This document shows, in pieces, positions 1 to 10,490 of a stretch of DNA of 64,000 nt; position 1 is the first letter of the stretch; each line of letters starts with the position of its first letter. This stretch comes from Phellopilus nigrolimitatus (taxonomy: Eukaryota > Basidiomycota > Agaricomycetes > Hymenochaetales > Hymenochaetaceae). The notes below the pieces were generated by a model. That model saw only the letters and a program-made list of their open reading frames with translations. It ran no database searches and was not told the origin of the DNA. Made by a program: the position numbers and the translations under genes. The DNA is taken from the NCBI GenBank assembly GCA_021029095.1, contig JAJOHG010000089.1, forward strand, positions 1-64,000, in the 5' to 3' direction.

Positions 1-130
1 TGGACTCAAAACGATGGGTCACTTACGAAAGAAAAACCTCCGATCAAATAAGTACATTATGCTACTAACATGCGTCTCAATTCTAATCTTCTTGTTACTG
101 TTGCTACGTGAGTCTGCCGAGCTTGCCTTA

Positions 131-515
131 CTATGGGCGTTTTTTTCACTGTTTAACAAAGAACGAAGTCGAACTTGTAAGAAACAAAGCAAGTCACAAG
201 TCGAAACTCACAAGAATTATGCAAGTCCGAAATCGAGGTTGTAAAAATGTATGCTAAAGCGAGGTCGAGGTCGCAATTCCCACGCATTACACATGCGAAC
301 TCCGAACTCTCAGTTCGAACTCGATGATCGAACAAATCGAAGTCACAACTTGCTCGTTAAATTATTGTATTTAAAACTCACTGATTTTCATTAATTATGT
401 TCAGCTTATAACTCCATGCTCCTAGGCTGACATGCCTAGTATTTTGCTGCGTTTAATACCTGGGCCATATCTAACATCCAGAAAAGGCAACTAATACCCT
501 GAGAGTCTGACTCAT
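131..515. repeat. Left arm of a ~390-bp inverted repeat bounding the RPN2 palindrome
   Basis: This stretch returns in inverted orientation at about 5890-6286. For example, the tract CACTGTTTAACAAAGAACG here reads as its complement at about 6250-6270, and CTGAGAGTCTGACTCAT at 499-515 is mirrored at 5890-5906. It is rich in alternating GAAGTCGA/TTCGAACT words. With its partner it encloses a 5.4-kb segment holding a MED14-like piece and two mirrored RPN2 pieces, so it could be the end of a composite mobile element. I found no clear target duplication. A third, diverged copy lies at about 7183-7415. The first ~130 bases of the window hold nothing I can name. Confidence 0.6.
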
Positions 516-522
516 TTCCACC

Positions 523-1561
523 ATGTCGCCGCTATATGCTACAGGTGCGTTGACGAATTGCAGATGGATCAACGATCTCCTAACCATAATTCCTCGGGTT
601 GTTACATGCGTAAAAATCAAGTACGTGCAGCAACCCATGGGAAAACGAGCGGGAACAAACACCGTCATCCGACCATCGAAATGTATCATCTACGATGTAC
701 GAGAGGCCATTGTATCATTCCTATCTAAGAACGTCGACACTTGTGTTGATGTGTTTTTAGAGGAGTGGGCGAAGGTCTCGAAAATGGTGGTGATAGCCTG
801 TGAAGTCGCACAGATGGCGAAACAAAATTCATGGGAGGACGTCTTATTACTTTCATTCGATTTGCGAAGGTTTTGGGTCAGTTTATTTTGATTTGACTTC
901 TTGATCTCACTGTGTCTGTTCTTTCAGGACTATACCGTATATATCACCTGCACGGACCAACTTATGTTGAGCAGCAATCGCTCGTACGAGCTCAGCTTTT
1001 ATCGGATACGCACTGGCAAACCTTGGGCGGCTCGTGGGTCCCTTTGATCCCGGAAACTCGTTAAACAAGGATGACCTTTCCAATCCACATGAAGATGCGG
1101 GGCCATTCCTCAAGCACGTTCTTTATCATGTTCCGCGCCTCTCTTCGTCTTCGCACCAGCTTGTGGAGCTGCTACGAAACAGACTTCCATTATTCTGCGT
1201 AGTCGACGTTATGTGGCGGAACTCAGAATCAGGGAGGGACAACGATGCGCATGCCATCGGTGTTAACTTCTTCCCGAAAGCGGCAGGGTGGTATCGGGTG
1301 TTGTATGGGGATTCGAGGTATGAAGTGACACGCTCAATAAATTGTACTCGATAACTGACGTGAATTTCAAGGCACACTCTAGATCTTCGTTTAATGAAGG
1401 GCCGACAAGTGGCCATTCTCGATGCTGGACACTTATCGATGCCGGCCCCGTCGTGGTGCACTTCGCCTCACTCGCCGCGACGCTAGTGTTCACACCCATC
1501 AGTACCACAGGCGGCGGCACTGCGACCTGCGGGTCCTCGCATAGCCTGCATATGGCACAGC
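523..1561 (+). pseudogene. Fragment of a Mediator subunit 14 (MED14/Rgr1)-like gene
   Basis: The plus strand reads as a MED14-like stretch: WAKVSKMVVIACEVAQMAKQ, then WEDVLLLSFDL. A 58-base intron (870-927, acceptor TTTCAG) follows, then DYTVYITCTDQ and YELSFYRIRTGKP. A frame change leads to NPHEDAGPFLKHVL and KAAGWYRVLYGDSR, then a second intron of about 50 bases and LDLRLMKGRQVAILDAG. MED14 is the scaffold joining the middle and tail modules of Mediator in the nucleus; full-length fungal MED14 is roughly 1,000 residues, and only about 250-300 are present here. At about 1562 the sequence switches to the 3' flank of an RPN2 piece on the other strand. The frame break near 1020-1040 and the missing ends make it a pseudogene. 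The family call rests on remembered motif patterns. Confidence 0.5.
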
Positions 1562-3935
1562 TTGTATATGATGTTTTTATTATAATTGAGAATATATATA
1601 AATCTAGCAATTGATTTCTGAAAAGAAGCAGGCTACAGACAGAAATCACGCAGCATTGAAGATCTAGGATAAGAAAATCATGAAGCCAGTGCCTGCATGT
1701 CGTGTTCACATCTTCAAGAGCATCAAAGAAAATCGCATTAACCCTAACGACGATAACAAAGTCTAGAAAACAATGATGCATTGGCAGAAGAAAGTAATAC
1801 ATAGAGGATAGAATGTGAAAAGTATGTTCAGTTTTTATCGTGGTCAAAAAGAATACTAGAGAACGGTCAGCATCAGTGCACAATTAGAGAAGAATCAACA
1901 CACCTCAACTTGAAGGCGCATCCTCGTCCAATGCGATATGAGGGCCCGTGGGCGCAGAAACAGCTGCTCCCAGCGCCGGTGATGCAGTTGCTTCCACTGC
2001 AGGAACAAGGACTGGGAGCTCCGCCTCGATGTACTCGGCAGGCTCATCCAGTGACTGGTTAGTGAGAATGAGAATCTTCCCGTTGCCAGCATAGCACTCA
2101 AACGTCAAGCCCAGCGGTACAAGCGAAGGTGTGTTTTCACTGCAGATGCTGTCGATGCCTTCCCCTTCGTGGTCTTCGGCGTCCAAGTCGAGACATGGCG
2201 AACAGGTTGGAAACAACCTTTGGCTGGAAAAGGGATATGCGTCGACTGCGCAGGAATTACGCGGTGAAGTTGGGAAGCTTCTCAAATGAAAGCTCCGATT
2301 TGCTCCTTTTGCTTTTGGGTGCTTTGCCTTCAGACTTTGGCACTTCAGGAAGATTGGAGACCGCGCCTGTGGTGGGTGAGATGTTGCCCGCAGGAGATGC
2401 TGAAAGTGAAGCCTCATCCATATTCATGTCGATGTCGCCCTTTGCCTTGACTTTCGGCTCCCTCTTTCGCTTTTTTCTTTTTGTTAATAACCAATTAAAA
2501 TGCGATCAACAAAATGGTCTCACAGTCTCCATAGTGTTACCATTAGCGGTTGCAGACGCCTTCTCCTTTTCTTTTGTCCTTTCACGCGCTTTCGCATTCG
2601 CAGTGGTAGACAGCCTGGCTGTCGTGACCTTACACAACAGACTCTTTAGTCGGAGGTTTAGTCAGCGAGGGTACGCGAAAAGACTCGGTTCTGCATTGGA
2701 GATGAATTCGAGCTTGAGAGTCTGCAAACAGGCCTTTAAACCACCATTCAGGCCAATAATAGTAGTAGGCTCCTCCGCAAGGCAAGCACAGTGCGCGAGT
2801 GGATACCAACATCAGAATTGACAGAACGAGACCATACCGACAATGGCACTTGTGTTGCGACTACCAGTGCGACTCTACAGATTGATCATCACGTTGCACC
2901 CTAGCACAGAATGGTGTCAAAGCGAGCCATCGGGTCCGCATGTTTTTCCACAACAATTTGCACATAAAGACTACGAGCGGACGACGTAGACAGTAATGAC
3001 ACCTCGGAATGTTGTGCGAGAACCATGTCCAAAGCGACAAACACACACCGGTGCACAAAGTTGACGGGGTCTTTGGTCATCGGTTTGAAAATATCTGTAG
3101 TGTCCTGAAGTCAAGTTCCTGATCAAGCTATACTACGGGAAAGCATAACACCGCAGCAAACATGAGGGTTGTGACTCTCGCCAAGGAGGCGCACAATCCT
3201 CGGTACCTGGCCAGGGTTCTTGAAGGCTGAAAGCGAGGGAGGTGACCGCTGCGCGACGAATGTCATCAGAGGTATCGGAAACAGCAGCATGCAGAAGTTT
3301 TCTAATGGCGCCATTATTTGAAGTGCCAGCATATGCCAGAGCACACCACCATAGCGAAAGATGGGATCCTAGAAACAATTGAGTAAACAATTATACTAGG
3401 TACGGAGGAGTATATTCACCCTTCCAGCTAGAAGCATCGTCACCATGTTGCCTGCTTGTTTTTGTTGACCATAATAAAGGAAAGCCAGTCCAAGACCGTG
3501 GATGGTTTTCTCGTGTTGCATTTTTCCGTCTGTGATACCGAGAATGCTGAGAGTCAGACCCTGTAGTTTCACCGGTAACTGCAGAGTCCGTGTATAACAC
3601 TTCCTTGAGGTTGTCGTATGATTGCTCATTCTTGCCACCCATACCGGCAAACATCAAGCCCCAGGAGCTGAACAACCTCATTCGTCATGATCTTGAGCTT
3701 GTCGCGCAAATAACCTTCGACATCGCGAGCAATGCAACATCTTGCGTCAACCAGCCCCAGCCCATACGGAGGTCTGCTTTCCGAGAACTGAGCTCCCTGG
3801 ATTCCCTGAGGCAGCATGAATTGTTGACACGAAGGATCGGCATTCACATTGCATGTAATGTGGCTCGGAACTACCCGCGTACATTCTCTGAATCATTCTA
3901 TTGAGACACGCCTTTGCAAATATACCCACTCACCA
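1562..3935 (-). pseudogene. RPN2 (26S proteasome base subunit) fragment, copy 1
   Basis: Read right to left, this is a decayed C-terminal half of Rpn2, the large PC-repeat scaffold of the 26S proteasome base. Recognisable pieces in order are PPYGLGLVDAR and the YLRDKLK...TNEVVQ helix (about 3630-3790), [59 protein letters not shown] and [13 protein letters not shown]. The acidic C-terminus follows (ILTNQSLDEPAEYIEAE, then APTGPHIALDEDAP) and ends near 1905. Reading frames switch many times, so it cannot make protein. The 3' flank (about 1567-1900) is shared with copy 3, though each copy abuts a different foreign fragment. It is the left arm of a large palindrome whose right arm is copy 2. Confidence 0.75.
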
Positions 3936-3942
3936 CAATACT

Positions 3943-4258
3943 GGGGAGATCGGAGTCAGAGTTGCGAGTTGCAACTTGCGATCTGCAACTTACGTCATCA
4001 CCGCTTCTGACTTTCGACCTCAGAGTTCGACTTCGGAGTTCGAACTTCGGATCAAAAGTTCGTTTTTTCCACTTCAGGCACTATGGACGTTTTTATGGCA
4101 TTTGTTATCGCTGAAAAATCGAACTTTTGATTTGAAGTTTGAACTCCGAAGTCGAACTCCGAACTCCGAAGTCGGAAGCTGTGATGACGTAAGTTGCAGA
4201 TCGCAAGTTGCAACTCGCAGGTTGCAACTCGCAAGTCGCAGCTCTGAATCCGACCTCC
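3943..4258. mobile_element. MITE-like element with ~110-bp inverted arms, at the palindrome centre
   Basis: The left arm (from about 3943) and right arm (to about 4258) are inverted copies built from words such as GTTGCAACTTGCGATCTGCA, ACGTCATCAC and AGTTCGACTTCGGAGTTCG. The middle of about 70 bases includes CATTTGTTATCGCTGAAAAA. A partial copy lies at 11576-11716, so the family is repeated. There is no coding capacity. The element lies exactly between mirrored RPN2 copies 1 and 2; the flanking words TACCCACTCAC and GTGAGTGGGTA are themselves mirrored, so a target duplication cannot be separated from the larger palindrome. Confidence 0.7.
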
Positions 4259-5875
4259 CCAATATTGCGGTGAGTGGGTAGATTTGTAAATGTGTGACTC
4301 AAGTTATCGAATAAATAATATATTAATTCAGGGAATGCACTCGGATACTTCCGAGCCACATTGCCTGCAATGCAAATGTTGATCCTTCGTGTCATGAACA
4401 ATCCATGGAGCTCAACATTTGGAAAACGGATCTCTGTATGTGCTTGGGGCTGGTCGATGTTGTGTTTGTCCTGATTTCGAAGGTTATTTGCGCAATAAGC
4501 TCAAGATTGCGACAAATGAAGTCGTTCAGCATAGCGCCCCTAAGTCTTGGTGTCACTGGGATGGGTGGCAAGAATGAGCAATCATACGACAACCTTAAGA
4601 ACATGTTATATAAGGACTCGAGAAAACCATCTGCGGTCTTGTAGCTGGACTGGCTTTCCTTTATTATGGCCAATGGAACAGCCAGACAACATGGTGACAA
4701 TGCTTCTAGCTGAGAAGGTAAAGATACCCCTTCGTACCCAGTATCGCTGTTTACTCAATTATTTCTAGGATTTCATCCTTCGCTATGGTGGTGTCTATAC
4801 TGTTGCCCTTGCATATGCTGGCACTTCGAATTATGGCGCCATTCGAAAACTTCTCCACATTGCGGTTTCTGATACCCCTGATGACGTTCGTCGCGCAGCG
4901 GTTACCTCCCTCGCTCTTGTGCTCTTCAAGAATCCTGGCCAGGTACCGAGGATTGTGCAACTCCTTAGCGAGAGTTACAACCCTCACGTTCGTTGCGGCG
5001 CTACGCTTGCTCTTGGTACAGCCTGCACAGGAACCGGACTTCAGGACGCAGTAGATATGAACCGATGACTAAAGATTCTGTTGACTTTGTGCGCCAAAGT
5101 GCGTTCGTTGCTTCGGGAATGTGCACAACAATCTGAGACGTCATCGCCATCTATGTCGTCCGCTCGCAGTCTTTATGTGAATATTGTTGTGGACAAACAC
5201 AAGAACTCGATGGCTCGCTTTGACACTGTTCTGGGCCAGGGTCTTATTGACGCTGGTGGTCGGTGATGATCGGTCTGCAGAGTGAGTCGTGCTGGAGTCA
5301 CAACACAAGTGCCATTGTCGGTGGTCTTGTTCTGTCAATTCTTTTCGCATACCCCTCACAAACCAAGTCTCCGACCAAGGAGTCTGTCAGTAAGGTCACC
5401 ACGGCCGTGCTATCTACCATGGCAAAGGCAAAGGCACGAAAGGACGAAGGAAAAGGAGAATGCGGCTGCCACTGCGAATGGAGATGCTATGGAGGCTGTG
5501 TGTCTGCTTTATCACTCGCATTTTACATGTGCTTGGTTCCTAACAACAACAAAAAAAATGAAAGGATGACAAGAGTGAGTCAGAGGCAAAGGGCAGCAAC
5601 ACCATGAAAGAGAAGAGGCTTCGTCTTCAGCATCTCCTGTGGGCGATATCTCATCCATCCCGTGCACAGTCTCCAATCTTCCTGAAGCATTGAAGGTAAA
5701 AAAAGCATCTGAAAGTAAAAAAAACGCAAGCCCGAGTCTTCGTTCGAGAAGCTGCACGACTTCTCGTGTATAATTCCTAAGCAATCACCTTTACGGCCAA
5801 AGGTCGTTTCCAACCTGTTCGCCCTGTCTCGACTCGAATGACAAGGACCGCAAAGGGTGACGGTGACACAAGCCG
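4259..5875 (+). pseudogene. RPN2 fragment, copy 2 (mirror image of copy 1)
   Basis: The plus strand carries the same part of Rpn2 as copy 1: MGGKNEQSYDNLKNMLYKDS (about 4560-4620), then a PC-repeat stretch at about 4780-5040 matching [18 protein letters not shown] in mixed frames. Further on are VRALYVNIVVDKHKNSMARF (about 5160-5220) and a GQGLIDAGGR motif (5230-5265), then KVTTAVLSTMAKAKARK (about 5390-5440). A segment ending near KLHDFS and RPKVVSNLFALSRLE lies at 5740-5840. The acidic tail seen in copies 1 and 3 is missing: the sequence leaves RPN2 near 5860-5875 and runs into the right inverted arm. Many frame changes make it non-functional. Confidence 0.7.
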
Positions 5876-5889
5876 ACAGGAGAACAAGG

Positions 5890-6286
5890 AGATGAGTCAG
5901 ACTCTCAGGGTATTAATTGCCTTTTCTGGCTGTTAAACGGCCCAGGGTGCATACAGGGCACTAAATACAGCAAAATAATCATAGACATGTCAACCTAGGA
6001 GCATGGAGTTATAAGTTGAACATAATCAATGAAAGTCAGTGAGGATTGAATACAATAATTTAACAAACAAGTTGCGATTTCGATTTGTTCGATCATTGAG
6101 TTCGAACTGAGAGTTCGGAGTTCGCATAGGTAACGTGAGAACTGCGATCTCGATCTCGCACTAGCATAAATTCTTATAACCTCGACTTCGAACTTGCATA
6201 ATACTTGTGAGTTCGACTTGTGACTTGCATGATTTCTTACGATCTCGACTTCGTTCTTTGTTAAACAGTGAAAAAAATGCCCATAC
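5890..6286. repeat. Right arm of the ~390-bp inverted repeat
   Basis: This is the reverse-complement partner of the arm at 131-515, sharing the GACTCAT, AGGAGCATGGAGTTATAAG and TTAAACAGTGAAAAAAATGCC tracts in mirrored form. Its outer end is also one arm of a tight hairpin (6209-6358). There is no coding sequence. Confidence 0.6.
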
Positions 6287-6358
6287 GTTTTTTTCACTGT
6301 TTAACAAAGAACGAGGTCGAGATCGTAAGAAATCATGCAAGTCACAAGTCGAACTCAC
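6209..6358. repeat. Near-perfect hairpin, ~68-bp arms around a ~10-base loop
   Basis: The arms run from GAGTTCGACTTGTGACTTGC at the left to its complement GCAAGTCACAAGTCGAACTC at the right, with CATGATTTCTTACGATCTCG within. They meet at a loop containing ATGCCCATACG near 6277-6288. Head-to-head copies of the arm repeat produce this structure. Such hairpins are usually unstable during replication, so persistence suggests a recent origin. Confidence 0.7.
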
Positions 6359-6366
6359 AAGTATTA

Positions 6367-7177
6367 CTGAGGGGAGGCAATCCCTGCCAAAAAAAGTGTG
6401 CATTTGTAGTTGTTTACATTGCTACCAAAAACGGAAATTTTGCGACTCCTGAGTGAAAGACAAGTTACAAAACGAGTTTTTGAGCTCAAATCTCCACCGT
6501 TCCGCGCAGTTAAAGCTGGAGAGTACTAGGGTGATATGGGGCTGGGAGGCCTATTTGGCCGATTTTTTAATTTCGCCCTCAAAGTGTCAGAACAGTGGCT
6601 TTACATGGCTGTTCTAACACTTTGAGGGAGAAATAAAAAAATCGGCCAAATAGACCTCCCAGCCCCATATCACCCGAGTATTCTCCAGCTTAAATCGTGC
6701 AGAACGGTGGAGAATTGAACTCAAAAACTCGTTCTGCGCATTTGCATGTATGCACGGCCACTTCTACATGCGCTGAGGTCACGTGACCGCCGAAAACGCG
6801 CTCACCTCCTGTTCTTTTCTTTGCTACAAATCTTCTTGCATAAAAACATGCAAATGCGCAGAACGATTTTTTGAGCTCATTTTTCAACAGTTCTACGCGA
6901 TTTAAGCTGGAAAATGCTCTTGTTATATGGGGCTGGGAGGGCTACGTTGTCGATTTTTTAATTCCGCCCTCAAAGTGTCAGAACAACCATGTAAGACAGC
7001 TGTTCTGACACTTTGAGGGCGAAATTAAAAAATCGACAACGTAGCCCTCCCAGCCCCATATCATACCAGCGCATAAGAGCTTAAATCACGCAAAACGGTT
7101 GAGAATAGAGCTCAAAAAATCGTTCTGTAACTTGTCTTTCACTCAGGACTCTTTTGGCAGGGATTGCCTCCCCTCAG
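6367..7177. mobile_element. Composite foldback element with TATTA target duplication
   Basis: The ends are inverted: CTGAGGGGAGGCAATCCCTG at 6367 and CAGGGATTGCCTCCCCTCAG ending at 7177. TATTA flanks both sides (6362-6366 and 7178-7182), a 5-bp target duplication. Inside are two foldback units of about 265 bp (about 6467-6736 and 6861-7125). Each is a long hairpin built on ATATGGGGCTGGGAGG and a TTCTGACACTTTGAGGGCG-type inner arm. A second inverted pair, GTGAAAGACAAGTTAC, frames them. No transposase is present, so the element is non-autonomous. Confidence 0.75.
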
Positions 7178-7182
7178 TATTA

Positions 7183-7415
7183 CGCAAGTTCGAAGTCGAG
7201 GTTATAAGAATTTATGCTAGTGCGAGATCGAGATCGCAGTTCCCACGCATTACCTATGCGAATTCCGAACTCTCAGTTCGAACTCAATGAACAAACAAAT
7301 GGAAGTCACAACTTACTTTTCAATTTATTGTACACAGTACTCACTACCTTTCACCGAATATACTTAACTTATAGCTCCATGTTCGTGGGTTGACACGTCT
7401 ATGCTTTTAAACCGC
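7183..7415. repeat. Third, diverged copy of the 131-515 arm repeat
   Basis: The same GTTCGAAGTCGAGGTTATAAG and ATCGCAGTTCCCACGCATTA words as the two arms are seen here, in the left-arm orientation. It follows the composite foldback element directly, showing that element inserted into a copy of this repeat. Confidence 0.55.
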
Positions 7416-7487
7416 TCACCGGCTCGAGCTCGACATACTTATTTTGGAACAGGTCAGATGATGAGTCATTTTCCCACACGCTGAGCG

Positions 7488-8434
7488 TACCAGTACGCTT
7501 TGCGGCTACACCGTCCGTCACCTTCTCTGCGCTCGGCCCTCCCTTACCGCTTGAAAACTCACTTCCTTAAAGTGCTCGATAGCAACTCATCCAGCGCGTC
7601 TTGCATCACCCCCATCGTCAACGCAACCTCGGCTTTCGGACCCTTGGCCAACTCTTCTTCCAACTCCTCCGCAATGGCCAATGCCAGCTCGATCAGCACT
7701 GCGCTTAACTCGCTCTGCTCGACTTCTTCGTCTAGCTTATGCACCGAATCAGCTGTCCGTAGCTTGCTCGTGTCCTTTAACACCGCGTGCCCGAGCGTGT
7801 TGACAGGCTCCTCTTCCAACAAGGACGTGATCAGGATCTGCGACGTCCTCTACACGCTCGTCCCAATGAAGGCGGCTGCATTCACCAAGACAACAGCGGC
7901 CGCTACTGCATCACGCAGATTAGCCAGGGCGAATCCTCGTCTGCATTGGGCGGTTTAGCCTCGCCTTTCAGCCGGCTCCAAGTCTGTCTCGTTCTCGAAG
8001 CAGAGTGGGTACAAGTTCGTGCAGAGCAACAGCTGGGCAAGCTCACCCAGGCCACAGACAACGTCACATCCGCACCCATGCCGAACATGACGACGTTCCG
8101 CAACTCGAACCTTGCGTTTCTGTTTTCGACGCTGCACTTGAGCTCCAATAAGCTTTGCGTCGCATGCACGCATAGCATTATGAGCGCGTACATTGCCTTC
8201 GAGCAGAGTGCGCCTCATGCGCCCTGTTTTCCCAACTCGCTGATTCTCAGCGGCCAGCCCGCCCTCTATTCCGCCGTCAAGTCGGCATGCGGTACGAACT
8301 TCATGAACGGTGCGATCCAGGCTGCCGGCGGCATCTCAGATGGACTTATCAGCGGCGCGGCTCCTCGTGTCTCAAGAGGGAAGCCTTTCAACTGCAGCAG
8401 CAGCAGCTATCCTCGGCCCCGCCACCTTCCTTAA
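7488..8434 (+). pseudogene. Broken gene for a secreted DUF7729-like protein
   Basis: Two reading frames together resemble a fungal secreted, Cys-containing family that I would label DUF7729-like from memory. The first frame (about 7500-7870) has SISTALNSLCSTSSSSLC, VRSLLVSFNTACPSVLTG and DVIRICDVLYTLVPMK. The second (about 7865-8434) has DNSGRYCITQISQGE, NMTTFRNSNLAFLFSTLHLS, LCVACTHSIMSAYIAFEQ, SGQPALYSAVKSACG and AIQAAGG, then TGA. The switch near 7865-7880 needs a shift of one base, and no intron explains it. There is no ATG or signal peptide in front, so the 5' end is missing. The 3' side runs to about 8650, where RPN2 copy 3 begins on the other strand. Confidence 0.5.
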
Positions 8435-8654
8435 CCCTCGCTCACCGCGAAGCCAGTACTTATGCCCATCAGTGCCTTAGTTGGCATCACTGTGACCGGT
8501 GGGTTCTGTGATAGGAAAGATGGTGTAGGGACGGGGATTTTTGTTGCCACTCCGTGTGTGTGCTGCACACCAGAAGGCACGGAGAATGAGTGGAAGGGCG
8601 ATGGGCTTGACCGAGGACGCATGAGAGCTCGGCGTCCTCGCCTAACCTGTAGAT

Positions 8655-10490
8655 GATAATTTCATTGTAGTTGAGAATGTATGTAAATCTTTAACAATTG
8701 ATTCGGAATAGAAGCAGGTGCCAGCTGTATTCACATCATTAAGAGCATTAAAAGAAATCATATTAACTCTGAAAGCGATAACATGTCTAGAAAACAACGA
8801 TGTATTGGCAGAAGAAAGTAATACATAGAGGATAGAATGTTAAAAGTATGTTCAATTTTTATCATCGTCAAACGAATACTAGAGAACGGTCAGTATCAGT
8901 GTGCGACTAAAAAGAAATCAACATATCTCGAGAGATTCTGGAGGGTCTGTTTCAGGCGCATCCTCATCCAGTACGATATGAGGGCCTGTGGGTGCGGAAA
9001 CAGTCGCTGCTGGCGCCAGCGAAACAGTTGCTTCCACTGGAGGAACAGGGGCTGGGATCTCCGCCTCGATGTACTCGGCAGGCTCATCTGGTGGCTGGTC
9101 AATGAGAATGAGAGTCCCCCCGCCGCCAGCGTAGCACTCAGACATTACCCCTAGCTGTACAAGTGAAGGTGTCTTCACCGCAGACGGTGTCGATGCCATC
9201 CCCTTCGCGGTCCTTGGCATCTGAGTTGAGACAGGACGAACAGGTTTAAAACGACTTTCGGCCGTAAAGGTGATATGTGCTAACTGTGCAGGAATTATAC
9301 GCGAGAAGTTGGGCAGCTTCTCGAATGAAGGCTCGGACTTGCACATTTTGCTTTCGGATGCTTTGCCTTCGAGGTTTGATGCTTCAGGAAGATTAAAGGG
9401 ATTGATGAGATATCGCCCACAGGAGATGCTGAAGCCTAGCCTCTGCTCTTTCATGACGACGTCGCCTTTTGCCTCTGACTCGCTCTTGTCATCCATTCGT
9501 TTTCTTTTGTTGATAAACAAGTAAAATGCGATCGATAAAGCAGACGTACAGCCTCCATAGCATCACCATTCGCGGTGGCAGCCACTTCTCCCTTTCCTTC
9601 GTCCTTTCATGTACCTTTGCCTTTGCTGTGGTTGCTAGCACGGCCGTTGTGACATTACTGACAGACTCCTTAATCGGAGACTTAGTTTGTGAGGGGGATG
9701 CGAAAAGACTCGGCTTCACATTGGAGACGAGTGCGAACTTGGGAGTCTGAAAATAAGCCTATGAGAACTGACAAACAAATAGTGAAACTGATAATAGTCC
9801 GATTCAGTCCAATAATTGCAGTAGGCTCGAATGCAAGGCAAGTGCAGTGCGTGTGCGGATACCAATATCAGAATTGACAGAACAAGACCATAGCGACAAT
9901 GGCACTTGTGTTGCGACTGTCAGCGCGACTCTGCAGACTGATCGTCACGATGCGCCCACCAGCGTCAGTAGGACCGCCAAAGCGAGACATCGGGTCCTCG
10001 TGTTTATCCGAATCATTATTCACATAAAGACTGGGAGTGGACGACATAGGCGGCGATGACGCCTCGGATTGTTATACGAGATTCATTCTCGAAGCGACGA
10101 ACGCACCCTGTCGCATAGAGTCGACAGGGTCTTTAGTCATCGGCTCGAGAATATCTACAGCGTCCTGAAGTCTAGTTCCTGCGCAGGCTGTACCAAGCGC
10201 AAATGTAGCACTGCAACGAAACGTGAGGGTTGTAACTCTCGCTAAGGAGTTGCACAAACTTCAGTACCTGGCCAAGGTTCTTGAAGAGCACAAATACCAG
10301 GGAGGTAACCACTACGCGACGAACGTCATCAGAGGTATCGGAAACCGCAACATGAAGATAGTTTCGAATGGCGCCATTATTCGAACTGCCAACATACGCG
10401 AGGGCAACAGTATAGAAGCCGCCATAGCGAAAGATAGGATCCTAGAAACAATGAGTAAACAACAAAACTAGGTACGAAGGGGTATTCTCA
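8655..10490 (-). pseudogene. RPN2 fragment, copy 3
   Basis: Right to left, this is again the Rpn2 C-terminal half. PC-repeat pieces lie at about 10050-10470 in broken frames, then VTTAVLATTAKAKVHERTKE (about 9620-9690). The best-kept part follows at 8918-9520: PAQLAHITFTAESRFKPVRP, YAGGGGTLILIDQPPDEPAE, YIEAEIPAPVPP and TGPHIVLDEDAPETDPPES. The 3' flank from 8655 matches that of copy 1 (TTGAGAAT...AAATCT...CAATTGATT), but it abuts a DUF7729-like piece rather than MED14. At about 10490 it joins a NUP192-like piece in the same orientation. Frame breaks and the missing N-terminal half make it non-functional. Confidence 0.75.

Noticed and set aside
1..244. 76-codon ORF with a hydrophobic stretch at the left edge
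   Set aside because: Its second half lies in the inverted-arm repeat, so the reading frame is probably accidental.
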